Shown here: positions 6,709 to 14,308 of the stretch, one piece after another | Layout: every line of letters begins with the position of its first letter | How positions within the stretch are numbered: position 1 is the first letter of the stretch | Source: an uncultured Candidatus Melainabacteria bacterium | GTDB taxonomy: Bacteria > Cyanobacteriota > Vampirovibrionia > Gastranaerophilales > Gastranaerophilaceae | NCBI GenBank assembly: GCA_934693165.1 | Contig: CAKUUX010000015.1 | Coordinates: forward strand, 1 to 33,831 | Direction of reading: 5' to 3' | Length of the DNA: 33,831 nucleotides | Notes under the pieces: model-generated | Told to the model about the DNA's origin: nothing | Database searches by the model: none | The model's input: the letters and a program-made list of their open reading frames with translations, nothing else | Position numbers and translations under genes: made by a program

Positions 6709-7131
6709 TTATTTCTTTGTCTTACAAATGTTCTTTTGACTATCCCATGTCCAACCATTTGTTGTACAACTGTGTTGATCGATAATTACCTTACCTGATA
6801 CTGTTTTTATTTCAGTACCAGCTTTGCATGAACCCATTGTGACACACATATTTGTCATTGTATTTCCAAAGTACCACCAGCCGATTAGGATTAGTACTAG
6901 GATTACAAAAATAAGATTTTTCAAAAATTTTAAGAAAGATATTAACCACATAACAGCTAATACAACAATTGACCAAACTAAGTATGTCCAAACTTGGCTC
7001 CAATCAGCGTTTGGAGTTTGAAATGCTGTTATGATATTCATTACGTTCCAGTAAAGAATAAATATAGATAATGCTGTAGTTAAAATTGATATTACTAATT
7101 TTTTTGCAAGTCCTTTAAAAAATTTTGTCAT
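6709..7131 (-). CDS. Small membrane protein with a Cys-containing C-terminal tail
   Basis: A 140-aa protein with hydrophobic segments at about residues 12-34, 48-66 and 70-88, then a soluble tail containing C-x6-C (CVTMGSC) and two later cysteines with the aromatic GWTWDS. The tail may be a small disulfide-bonded extracytoplasmic domain. I chose the ATG at 7131 over an in-frame ATG 30 bp upstream because GAGGAG sits 6 nt before it; the longer reading frame has no ribosome site. Family not recognised. It precedes nothing in an obvious operon, being separated from the SDR gene by an opposite-phase start region. Confidence 0.7.
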   Translation of the reverse strand: MTKFFKGLAKKLVISILTTALSIFILYWNVMNIITAFQTPNADWSQVWTYLVWSIVVLAVMWLISFLKFLKNLIFVILVLILIGWWYFGNTMTNMCVTMGSCKAGTEIKTVSGKVIIDQHSCTTNGWTWDSQKNICKTKK

Positions 7132-7168
7132 TGTTTTCTCCTCAAAACAATTATATGACAAATAAGTT

Positions 7169-7993
7169 TTATCGTGACAATTCTTTTTGAAATATCTTTG
7201 CTTTAATATTTGTTGGGAGTTTTCCTAAAAACATCCCAATTTGAGCTCCAATACCAACATTGTATGACCATTTAGGATTTCTTGATTTCATTGCTTTTAA
7301 AACAACTTCTGCAACGGTATCTGCCTCTAAGCCTTTGGGAACTTGTCCTTTTATATATGCTAAAAATTTATCAATCATTGGCTGATATTTTTTTCTGACT
7401 TCTTTTGAACACTCGTTAAAATTATCTTCTGCTATTTTAAAAGATTTTTCCCATAACGGTGTTTTGATTATAGAAGGTTTTATAGAAACAATTTTTATAT
7501 CTTTGTTTTGAAGTTCTAAAGTTAAACCCTGAAATAATGTATCTAATAGTCTTTTAGAGGCACAATATGGTGTGATAAACGGATACACAAAGTTTGAAGA
7601 AACTGAACTCATATTGATAATTTTACCCTTTTTCATAAGAGGTAGCATTGTTGTTGCAACTCTTAGAGGCGCAAAAGAATTAACCTCAATTTGCTGTTTT
7701 ATTTTTTCAATATTAGGTTCTTCCATAAGACCTGAAACAGCATAGCCTGCATTGTTGATAATACCAATTAGTTCAATGTTGCTTTCTTTTAATTTGTAGA
7801 ATAAGTTTTTAACTTCATCCTCTTTTGTAACATCAAGATAAACGCACTCAATCTTGTCACTAAGATTTTCCAGAGCAAGCTTATCTTCTTCTTTTCTGAC
7901 TGTGCAGATTAAGTTGTATCCTGCATTTGCAAGTTTTGTTGCAATGGCTTTTCCAATGCCTGATGACGAACCAGTTAAAAGAACTTTTTCCAT
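7169..7993 (-). CDS. Short-chain dehydrogenase/reductase
   Basis: A classical SDR of 274 aa: TGSSSGIG cofactor motif (7-14), NNAG (80-83), catalytic Ser in MSSVSS (about 130-133), and YCASK with Y143 and K147. It is probably NADP(H)-dependent (S-S-S in the glycine loop, RK after beta 2), acting on an unknown alcohol or ketone. The C-terminal part (PLWEKSFK, then KAMKSRNPKWSYNVG) resembles SDRs grouped with fatty acid or sterol-type reductases, but substrate assignment is not possible. Its ATG overlaps the stop of the double-receiver gene by 1 nt, so it is the last gene of the methyltransferase-kinase-regulator unit. Confidence 0.92.
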   Translation of the reverse strand: MEKVLLTGSSSGIGKAIATKLANAGYNLICTVRKEEDKLALENLSDKIECVYLDVTKEDEVKNLFYKLKESNIELIGIINNAGYAVSGLMEEPNIEKIKQQIEVNSFAPLRVATTMLPLMKKGKIINMSSVSSNFVYPFITPYCASKRLLDTLFQGLTLELQNKDIKIVSIKPSIIKTPLWEKSFKIAEDNFNECSKEVRKKYQPMIDKFLAYIKGQVPKGLEADTVAEVVLKAMKSRNPKWSYNVGIGAQIGMFLGKLPTNIKAKIFQKELSR

Positions 7994-9285
7994 TATCCAT
8001 TTACCTCTTTTATAAAGTAGTTAACCCATTTTATTAGGGTAGAAATTTCATAAGGTTTTGGCAAATAAAAATCTGCACCAGCACTTAAAATAGATTCTTT
8101 ATCGTGTGAATTTGATGTCACAATTATTTTTGAATAAAGCTTTTTCTTCTTTAGTTGTTTACAAAGATTTATACCTGTTTCATCATTTGAACTTCCTGCA
8201 TCAAGAATAATTATTGCAGGCATATACTCATCAAAATTCATAATTGATTCTGGTAAAGTTGTTTCAAACCCTTCTAGTTTCAAGGTTTCAGAAAGTAGAA
8301 CCTGCATTGCTGTATCTTCTTCAATAATTAAAATTTTCTTGTTTTGTTCTCTTTTTAAAACAGAGCCTGGTGTTGAAATTTTTGGTCTTTGAATTAAATA
8401 GCTAGACTCATCAGGTTTTTTAGACATTGAATTTGTATATAACAAATCTTTTAAAATAGCTTCTACGCTGTCATAGTTTGAAAACTCACTTGAAATTCCA
8501 CCGATTGAAATTGAAACAAAATCGCCTCTTTTACCTGCATATTCATTACCTTGGATAAGCATGTACCCTCTTTGAACATCTTCTTTTGAGTAGAATTTCT
8601 CTTTTACAGAGTCAAATGCAAAAGTTAGAAATGATGCCACTTTTTCAAGTTTGTAGGCATTTGTGATTATTAAAAATTCGTTTTCATTAATAGAACCTAA
8701 AAAATCGTTTTCGTCTAAACCCGAAAACATAATTGCAATGAAAGTTTTGGTTAATTTGTCAGAAGCAAGCTCTGTATATACACTTTTATATACATCAAAT
8801 TCATTTATTTTTACTAGTAATGCACCCCATTTATTTTTTTCTGTAAGAACTCTTTTTAAGGCTCTCATACAGTAACTGCCGTTTGGCAAATTTGTCTTTA
8901 AATCAAGATATGATTCGTATTCGCGACGAAGATGAGCTATTATTCTCATTTTGAATTCATCGTTGTTTATTGGTTCTGATATAAAATCATCAGCACCAGA
9001 TTTTAACACATTGATTTTATCTTCTGCTTCAGCAGATTTGGATGTGGCAATGATTACTGGTCGCATATTGTATGTTAAAACTCTTACCTTTGAGCAAAAT
9101 GTAGCTAAATCTTCTTCAATACTGTCAGAGATAATTATTACATCAGGTTCTTTCGTTTTAATTATTTCAAGCGCAGACTTGATGTCAGACGAAATCGTTA
9201 CTTCGTTTGTTTTATCTTCAAGCAATTTTTTGTATTTTGCAGGAAGTTCTTTTCTTTTGTCTATGATTAACGTGTTTGTGAGCAT
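7993..9285 (-). CDS. Response regulator: REC, degenerate GGDEF, REC
   Basis: A 430-aa three-domain protein. REC1 (1-120) is degenerate: the conserved Lys is Glu (ISEP, E104) and the phospho-acceptor position reads SD (53-54). The middle (about 128-290) keeps the GGDEF scaffold (KTNLPNG in place of LTGLPNR; SIGGIS) but its signature loop reads NENEF, so cyclase activity is not expected. REC2 (317-425) looks functional: EED acidic pocket (322-324), phospho-acceptor D362, S391 and K410 in LPKPYE. It is encoded with the histidine kinase (19-bp overlap), which should phosphorylate REC2. Without an HTH it probably acts through protein-protein contacts. Confidence 0.88.
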   Translation of the reverse strand: MLTNTLIIDKRKELPAKYKKLLEDKTNEVTISSDIKSALEIIKTKEPDVIIISDSIEEDLATFCSKVRVLTYNMRPVIIATSKSAEAEDKINVLKSGADDFISEPINNDEFKMRIIAHLRREYESYLDLKTNLPNGSYCMRALKRVLTEKNKWGALLVKINEFDVYKSVYTELASDKLTKTFIAIMFSGLDENDFLGSINENEFLIITNAYKLEKVASFLTFAFDSVKEKFYSKEDVQRGYMLIQGNEYAGKRGDFVSISIGGISSEFSNYDSVEAILKDLLYTNSMSKKPDESSYLIQRPKISTPGSVLKREQNKKILIIEEDTAMQVLLSETLKLEGFETTLPESIMNFDEYMPAIIILDAGSSNDETGINLCKQLKKKKLYSKIIVTSNSHDKESILSAGADFYLPKPYEISTLIKWVNYFIKEVNG

Positions 9286-9980
9286 TTTTCTCTTGCCTGT
9301 GTTTCAATATTCTCGCTTGGAATTTTTATTTCAAATGTTGTTTTTCCGTCAGAACTTTCAACGGAAATTTTACCATTCATCTTTGTTACGAGTACTTTTG
9401 TAATGTATAATCCCAATCCACTACCTTGAACTTTTCTTGTTAGAGGATTATCAATTCTTGAAAACTTTTCAAAAATACTGTCAAAATCTTTTTTATCAAT
9501 TCCAACTCCGTTATCAGTAACTTTGATTGATACAAAATCTGGATTTTTGTCAAAATCAGCTGTAATTGTTACTGTTGTTTCGGGGTCAGAATACTTTCCT
9601 GCATTTTCAATTAGATTTGTCATAACTTGCTGAAACTTATCGACATCAACAAGAATTTTTGGAAGTTTGTCGTTGTATTTTAATACAAATTTGTGGTCTT
9701 TATATTGTTGCTTAACTATTTGAATAACATCTTCTATCAACTGTTTTGCTTTAACAGTTTTGAAGATAAGTTTTTCATTGTTTTGAACTTTTAACATGTT
9801 TTCAATTAGATGAATCAATCTGTTTGACTGTTCTTCAATGATTTTTATAAAACGTTTTTTGCTCTCATCATCAAGCTTGTCATAGGATTGCAACATAGTT
9901 TGAGCAAACCCTCTAATACTTGTTAAAGGAGTTCTTAATTCGTGTGAAACTGTTGATATAAAATCTTCGTATGATTGCAT
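9267..9980 (-). CDS. Sensorless soluble histidine kinase
   Basis: A 237-aa kinase consisting only of DHp and HATPase domains: H-box FISTVSHELRTPLTSIRGF with phospho-His H13, N-box NLIENAGKYSD (N126), G1 DNGVGID (156-162), F-box FEKFSRID, and G2 GSGLGLYI (186-193). There is no transmembrane, PAS or HAMP region, so the signal must come from a partner, perhaps REC1 of the neighbouring protein. The next in-frame ATG is past the H-box, so this start is secure. No Shine-Dalgarno is present; TATAAT lies exactly 6 nt before the ATG, suggesting a leaderless internal transcript, though the -35 is poor. Confidence 0.92.
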   Translation of the reverse strand: MQSYEDFISTVSHELRTPLTSIRGFAQTMLQSYDKLDDESKKRFIKIIEEQSNRLIHLIENMLKVQNNEKLIFKTVKAKQLIEDVIQIVKQQYKDHKFVLKYNDKLPKILVDVDKFQQVMTNLIENAGKYSDPETTVTITADFDKNPDFVSIKVTDNGVGIDKKDFDSIFEKFSRIDNPLTRKVQGSGLGLYITKVLVTKMNGKISVESSDGKTTFEIKIPSENIETQAREKCSQTR

Positions 9981-10002
9981 AAAATTATTATACTCTGAAA
10001 AT

Positions 10003-10869
10003 TTATTTTACAGCATTAGCAAAAATAGCTTTTGTAACAACGGTGATTTCCTTGCCTGTTAAATCATTTCTTAAATCATCCATGTATGCGTTAACTTCTT
10101 CTTCTGAAAAATAGTTCAAAAATCTTTCTTTGATTGTTGGTCTATCAGGTGAAGGTGGGTTATTAAACCATTCATTAATCATGTTTGCAGAAACAATATA
10201 TTTTGATTCAACATTATCCAAGTTTATTTCGCCATCAGAAAAACCTGCTTTATCAAGATTTTCGGCAATGGTATTTTCATCAAAATTGCATAACGAATCA
10301 GTTTCATCTGTCATAAACTTGTTTTCAGCATCTTTAAATGCCTCGAAGTTTCTTATATTTGCAGGATTAACCAATTGCCAATATCTAGTGTTTGAACGAA
10401 TAATTGGTTCAAAAAACGAAAATCTTCCACCTTTTTTTAATATTCTGCATATTTCTGAAATTGCAGGCTGTTTTTCTACAATATGAACTAGAACCGAACG
10501 CATAACGGCTTTGTCTACGCTTTTATCTGGTAAATCAATTTTGTCAGCAGGTGATTGAAGCATTTTGTAATTGCCTTTAATAGTTGTAGAGTTAATAAAT
10601 TCTTGGCATGTATCAAGACAATCTTGAAATTTGTCAGAAAATATTACACAGCCAGTACCCTTTAAAGCGTCTAAGGCTTTAAACGCAAGTAAGCCTGTTC
10701 CTGTACCAATATCAATAACTGTATCACCTTCTTTAATACGGGCGTTGTTGATAATTACATCACCTACAACTTGTAACCAGTTAAGTGTTTGGATTCTTTG
10801 AGCTTCGGAAAGAGAAGCAAATCTTGTTTGTGACAACCATTGTGTCCAGTTTTTACATGTTTCGCTCAT
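10003..10869 (-). CDS. Class I SAM-dependent methyltransferase
   Basis: A 288-aa soluble enzyme with the Rossmann SAM-binding motif I VIDIGTGTGLLAFKAL (about 53-68), an acidic post-I residue, motif LPDKSVDKAVMRSVLVHI and motif RILKKGGRFSFFEP, as in UbiE/type-11 methyltransferases. The N-terminal WTQWLSQTRFASLSEAQ and the C-terminal helices may form the substrate cap. The substrate is not deducible; quinone, lipid or small-molecule O/C-methylation are possible. It heads the minus-strand unit with the histidine kinase 22 bp downstream. It has no ribosome site but a good promoter about 9 nt before the ATG. Confidence 0.88.
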   Translation of the reverse strand: MSETCKNWTQWLSQTRFASLSEAQRIQTLNWLQVVGDVIINNARIKEGDTVIDIGTGTGLLAFKALDALKGTGCVIFSDKFQDCLDTCQEFINSTTIKGNYKMLQSPADKIDLPDKSVDKAVMRSVLVHIVEKQPAISEICRILKKGGRFSFFEPIIRSNTRYWQLVNPANIRNFEAFKDAENKFMTDETDSLCNFDENTIAENLDKAGFSDGEINLDNVESKYIVSANMINEWFNNPPSPDRPTIKERFLNYFSEEEVNAYMDDLRNDLTGKEITVVTKAIFANAVK

Positions 10870-11354
10870 AATAGTTTAATTTTAAACTTTAATTCACATG
10901 TTGGCAATTTGTTAAGTTTTAAATTGTTTTATGCAGATTAGCCCAATTAACCTATTGCCTAAATTTTTGCATCTTTTAAATTAAATGTTTTATTCTTTTT
11001 TTTATTGAATATGCGCTAAAACCTCATAATATTGATGAGATTTTGTGGTATTACATAAAAATTTTACTAAAATTTTTACTGATGTTATGTATAAATGTTA
11101 AAACTTATTAAAAATTCACCCAAAAATTATAAGTCTTTTAGGGCTATATTAAGCTTTGTGACAAAAATATAATAAATTTATTGTTATTTTATTTTTGTTC
11201 AAATTATTAATATGATATGCTAGTTATATCAAGGTTATCCTGATTTTTGCGTTAGAAATTTTGACCTAGCCAAAAGAATTGTTTTTGGTTTTATGAAAAA
11301 TATACTAGTCTTTTACCTAGTACTTGCGTCAAAACTAAATTATATGATAGTTAT
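10870..11354. other. 485-bp non-coding stretch before the LuxR-type gene
   Basis: Extremely AT-rich with no credible ORF or RNA gene. It holds the methyltransferase promoter (left end), a weak AT hairpin with arms 11053-11065 and 11069-11077, and next to the LuxR-type gene a duplicated set of short words: TATGATA...TAGTTATAT (11211-11229; shorter copy 11343-11356), TTGCGT (11247-11252 and 11324-11329) and ACCTAG (11264-11269 and 11315-11320). These could be regulator sites. I cannot exclude a small RNA. Confidence 0.5.
10879..10907 (-). promoter_or_regulatory. Promoter of the methyltransferase gene, near-leaderless
   Basis: Minus strand: TTGCCA (10907-10902), 17-nt spacer, TAAAAT (10884-10879), then 9 nt to the ATG. 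The predicted +1 at 10872 leaves a 3-nt leader. TTGCCA recurs as the -35 at 14266 and 30575. Confidence 0.65.
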
Positions 11355-11660
11355 ATGGTTGATACAAATTCACTTCAAGACTCAATTGCATATTCAAAAA
11401 AATGTATTTTAACAAATCGTGAAATTGAATATTTAGCACTTGCAAGTTTAGGATACAAGAACATAGAAATTGCAGGCATTTTGTCTGTTAGTCTTGGTGC
11501 TGTTAAGAAAACGCTGGAAGTGATTTATCAAAAAATTCATGCAAAAGATAGGACAAATGCTGTTACCATTGCATTTTTGCACGATATTATTAATATAGAA
11601 ATTTTGAACTTTATGGCTCATAAATTTGGTATTGAGGATTTTGAAAGTCGAATAAAATAG
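11355..11660 (+). CDS. Single-domain LuxR/GerE-type DNA-binding protein
   Basis: A 101-aa protein that is essentially one LuxR-type HTH: LTNREIEYLALASLGYKNIE, then IAGILSVSLGAVKKTLEVIY and a dimer-type helix (KDRTNAVTIAFLH), comparable to the C-terminal domain of NarL-type regulators. There is no receiver or ligand domain. Residues past about 80 form an extra helix with no known match. No Shine-Dalgarno is visible; TATGAT lies 6 nt before the ATG without a recognisable -35, which is compatible with a leaderless, activator-dependent promoter. It may regulate itself through the repeated words upstream. Converges on the ferredoxin gene with a 1-bp gap. Confidence 0.83.
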   Translation: MVDTNSLQDSIAYSKKCILTNREIEYLALASLGYKNIEIAGILSVSLGAVKKTLEVIYQKIHAKDRTNAVTIAFLHDIINIEILNFMAHKFGIEDFESRIK

Positions 11661-11661
11661 T

Positions 11662-11844
11662 TTATTGTATATGAATTGCCCCAACAGGACAGAAAAAGAT
11701 TGCGTCATAGCATTTTTCTTCATTTAGTATCTTTTCGTTGTTAGGGACTGCGCCGTGTTTTGTCATATCAAAAACTTCGTTGTAAATTTGGTTACATGCT
11801 CCACAATTAATGCAGTTATTGGTTATATAGAGTTTCATAGTCAT
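11662..11844 (-). CDS. Single [4Fe-4S] ferredoxin
   Basis: A 60-aa ferredoxin with cluster ligands C11, C14, C17 (CINCGAC) and C52 (CPVGAI); C45 is extra. Length and spacing match the Thermotoga/Desulfovibrio type with one [4Fe-4S] cluster, a cytoplasmic one-electron carrier. The redox partner is unknown and no oxidoreductase is adjacent. Two starts are possible: the ATG at 11844, or the third codon ATG at 11838, which has TAAAAT exactly 6 nt upstream. Neither has a ribosome site. Confidence 0.9.
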   Translation of the reverse strand: MTMKLYITNNCINCGACNQIYNEVFDMTKHGAVPNNEKILNEEKCYDAIFFCPVGAIHIQ

Positions 11845-11918
11845 ATTTTATCTTGCTATAAAGATTTTTCATTAGAAAATTTGTCTATATTTTCTTAAAA
11901 AATAATCTATATATATGG

Positions 11919-11946
11919 TTGATTTTGCAAAAAATATTATTAATAT
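11919..11946 (+). promoter_or_regulatory. Candidate promoter of the EF-hand gene
   Basis: TTGATT (11919-11924), 16-nt spacer, TAATAT (11941-11946). A start near 11953 gives a leader of about 27 nt that contains the AGGAGAG ribosome site. Confidence 0.5.
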
Positions 11947-11979
11947 ATAGTCAAGAAGGTATTATACAGGAGAGAAAAC

Positions 11980-12528
11980 ATGGCAAGATTAAATGGCACA
12001 TCATTATTTACTGGAGTTTCTTCAGGTATTAACAATACATATTCTGTATTAGCAAATACGTTCAAAGACGGAGTAACTCTTGCAAATTTAAATAGCACAA
12101 AAGCTTCTACAGCTTTAACAAGCAATTCATTAGGCACAAGCTTTAAATCATATTTAACTTCAAATTTTTCACAATTGGATAAAGATGGTGATGGTGTAAT
12201 TAGTGCAAAAGAATTGCAAAACTTTACTAATTCAATTTCAACTACAGGTATGACAAAAGAACAACTTTGTACACTTGGTACTTCAACAGGTATGAGTTCT
12301 TCATTACTAAATACAGTAACTCAATACTTTGATGAAATTGATACAAACAAAGACGGAAAGGTAACAGAAGCTGAAATTCAGGATTTTAGTAACCGTTCAG
12401 AAAAAGAAAAACAACGTAAAGAGGAGTTAGAAAAAATGTTATCTAACATGTCAACTTTTTACGAAACAAGCTCAACTTCAACTGGTAGTTTATTAGATTA
12501 CAAATATTTACAAGATGAAGATGCATAA
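11980..12528 (+). CDS. EF-hand calcium-binding protein
   Basis: A 182-aa protein with two canonical 12-residue EF-hand loops: DKDGDGVISAKE (67-78) and DTNKDGKVTEAE (121-132), each with Asp at positions 1, 3 or 5 and Glu at 12. They are 54 residues apart, the spacing of a paired EF-hand or calerythrin-like unit. The N-terminal 60 residues are Ser/Thr/Asn-rich without a signal peptide; the C-terminus is a charged helix (EKEKQRKEELEKML) and a Ser/Thr tail. A good AGGAGAG ribosome site precedes the ATG. Role unknown, possibly calcium-dependent signalling or assembly. Its stop abuts the stop of the MlaE-like gene (TAATTA). Confidence 0.85.
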   Translation: MARLNGTSLFTGVSSGINNTYSVLANTFKDGVTLANLNSTKASTALTSNSLGTSFKSYLTSNFSQLDKDGDGVISAKELQNFTNSISTTGMTKEQLCTLGTSTGMSSSLLNTVTQYFDEIDTNKDGKVTEAEIQDFSNRSEKEKQRKEELEKMLSNMSTFYETSSTSTGSLLDYKYLQDEDA

Positions 12529-13263
12529 TTAGAATACATAGAAAACTAAATTTATTATAAAGTCGGCCATCAGCATATAGATGGTCGATTTTATTGCAGC
12601 TTGTGTTGTAGAAATACCAACTTCCTTAGCTCCACCTTTAGTTAAGTATCCTTGCGTAGCGCACACAAGTGCAATTAAAATTCCAAAAATAAATGCTTTA
12701 AACAAGCTAATATAAACATCTTTCATTTCAAGCCATAGCCAAACTGAATTTAGATATCTATATGGGTGTAGACCGATTGTATAATAAGAAACAATCAAAC
12801 CACCTAAAATACCTATCATTTCTGCAATTAAAACAACCATTGGAACTGTTATTGCTGCAGAAATAAGTCTTGGTGTAAAATAATACCCCACTGGGTCAAC
12901 TTTTAATGTTTTAATAGCATCAACTTGTTCTGTAACTTGCATATTAGCGATTTCTGCGCTGATTGCTGTGCCAGCACGTGCACCAATTGCTAAGGCTACA
13001 AATCCAGGAGCGATTTCTCTAATCATAACGATTGTGATTGTACCCCCAATATATGTATCAGCACCTGACATCAAAAATTGTTTTGCAACCTGAATTGTTA
13101 TAACAACAGCAGCAATAAACGTGATTGTTAGTGCTATTGTTAATGAATCATAGCTTATTGCTGCTGCTTGTGAAATTACTGACGAAAGTCGTACTTGTCT
13201 TGAAAACAAGTATTTAATAGATGTAATTAAATTTTGAACGCATAGTCCTAAAAAATTAATCAT
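12529..13263 (-). CDS. MlaE/YrbE-family permease, second copy
   Basis: A 244-aa polytopic inner-membrane protein of the MlaE (DUF140) family: GSLT-type gate region IVMIREIAPGFVALAIGARAG, EIANMQVTEQVDAIKTLKVDP (the family signature region) and C-terminal KGGAKEVGISTTQAAI. MlaE permeases work with an MlaF-type ATPase and MCE proteins in phospholipid transport between membranes. It is paralogous to the copy at 29731-30540 but lies alone, coupled to ilvE (8-bp overlap, no own ribosome site). It may share the MlaF/MlaD made elsewhere, or use unlinked partners. Confidence 0.92.
   Translation of the reverse strand: MINFLGLCVQNLITSIKYLFSRQVRLSSVISQAAAISYDSLTIALTITFIAAVVITIQVAKQFLMSGADTYIGGTITIVMIREIAPGFVALAIGARAGTAISAEIANMQVTEQVDAIKTLKVDPVGYYFTPRLISAAITVPMVVLIAEMIGILGGLIVSYYTIGLHPYRYLNSVWLWLEMKDVYISLFKAFIFGILIALVCATQGYLTKGGAKEVGISTTQAAIKSTIYMLMADFIINLVFYVF
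12563..12593 (+). terminator. Possible plus-strand terminator inside the MlaE-like gene
   Basis: A 9-bp stem with one G-T pair (12563-12571 with 12580-12588) and an 8-nt loop is followed by TTTTATT on the plus strand. It begins 35 bp past the EF-hand stop, within the antisense of the MlaE-like 3' end, and could stop read-through from the EF-hand gene. Confidence 0.45.
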
Positions 13264-14170
13264 AAATTGGCATGCACCATTCTTTGTATTTGTCGACTTT
13301 ACCTTTTACAACATCAAAATAAAGATTTTGAAGTTTAGATGCAATAGGTCCAACTTTGCCTGTACCAAGTTTTCTATGGTCAATAGTGACGATTGGGCTG
13401 ATTTGTGCACCTGTACCACAATAGAATGCTTCATCTGATGTGTATAATTCTGTTCTTGAAACTTCTCTTTCTTCAACTTCAATGTCTGCATCTTTAGCAA
13501 TTTGCATAATTGTGTTACGAGTGACACCGATTAAGATGTTATCTGTTGTTCTTGAAGTAACAAGTTTGCCGTTTTGAACTAAGAATAAGTTCATAGCTGA
13601 ACCTTCTGTAACTCTTCCGTTTTCATCCAACACGATTGCATCATCAAAGCCTGATAATTGAGCGTCAGATTTGATTAAAGCTGTGTTTGCATAAGCGCCT
13701 GAAACTTTTGCTCTAGGCGGAATAGCATTGTCAGAATTTCTTCTCCAATTTGAAACACATACATTCAAACCTTTTGCTGTATCAATATAATCACCCATTG
13801 GTAATGTAAATAACAAGTAAGAATCTTTGTTGTTTAATAATCCTGGACCGATTTTTTCAGCTGCTTTAAATAGGTTTGGTCTAATGTAAACATCTTGTCT
13901 ATAATTATTTTTCTTTAGAAGTTCTTTTAAGTTTGCGCAATATTCATCAATTGTGAATGGGTTTTCCATGTACATAACGTGTGCACTTCTCATAAGTCTT
14001 TCAAAGTGTTCTTTTACTCTGAAAGCGTATAATTGATTTTCTTCTTTGTTGTAATAAGCTCTGATACCTTCAAAAACGCCTGTACCATATAAAAATGCGT
14101 GAGTCATGATTGGTAAGCTTGCTTTTTCTTTTTCAATAAATTTTCCATCATAAAATACAAATTCTTGCAT
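13256..14170 (-). CDS. ilvE: Branched-chain amino acid aminotransferase
   Basis: PLP enzyme of fold type IV that interconverts Leu, Ile and Val with their 2-oxo acids using glutamate. The 304-aa length is typical. N-terminal FLYGTGVFEGIRAY; catalytic Lys in RAKVSGAY (K155); EGSAMNLFLV and the C-terminal TDNILIGVTRNTIMQIA and GTGAQISPI phosphate-binding region are all present. A strong AAGGAGAT ribosome site precedes the ATG, and a promoter TTGCCA-18-TAATAT lies about 60 nt upstream of it. The downstream MlaE-like permease overlaps it by 8 bp; the functional link is unclear. Confidence 0.96.
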   Translation of the reverse strand: MQEFVFYDGKFIEKEKASLPIMTHAFLYGTGVFEGIRAYYNKEENQLYAFRVKEHFERLMRSAHVMYMENPFTIDEYCANLKELLKKNNYRQDVYIRPNLFKAAEKIGPGLLNNKDSYLLFTLPMGDYIDTAKGLNVCVSNWRRNSDNAIPPRAKVSGAYANTALIKSDAQLSGFDDAIVLDENGRVTEGSAMNLFLVQNGKLVTSRTTDNILIGVTRNTIMQIAKDADIEVEEREVSRTELYTSDEAFYCGTGAQISPIVTIDHRKLGTGKVGPIASKLQNLYFDVVKGKVDKYKEWCMPIYD

Positions 14171-14236
14171 AATATCTCCTTCTTCCTATCAATAATATCT
14201 CACGAAATGAAAAATTTTTAAACAAAATATATACTA

Positions 14237-14266
14237 ATATTACATTATTAAAAATAAATATGGCAA
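14237..14266 (-). promoter_or_regulatory. Promoter of ilvE
   Basis: Minus strand: TTGCCA (14266-14261), 18-nt spacer, TAATAT (14242-14237). The predicted leader is about 60 nt and carries a strong ribosome site, in contrast with the leaderless promoters that share the same -35. Confidence 0.55.
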
Positions 14267-14308
14267 TTTTATTATATTTTAAATACAATGGTATTGTAGG
14301 TAAGTAAA

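Noticed and set aside
7993..9285. Active diguanylate cyclase
   Set aside because: The GGDEF loop reads NENEF and lacks the glycine pair, so catalysis is not expected.
11448..11723. Minus-strand ORF overlapping the LuxR-type gene and the ferredoxin tail
   Set aside because: It is antisense to two genes with recognisable domains and has no ribosome site or plausible composition.
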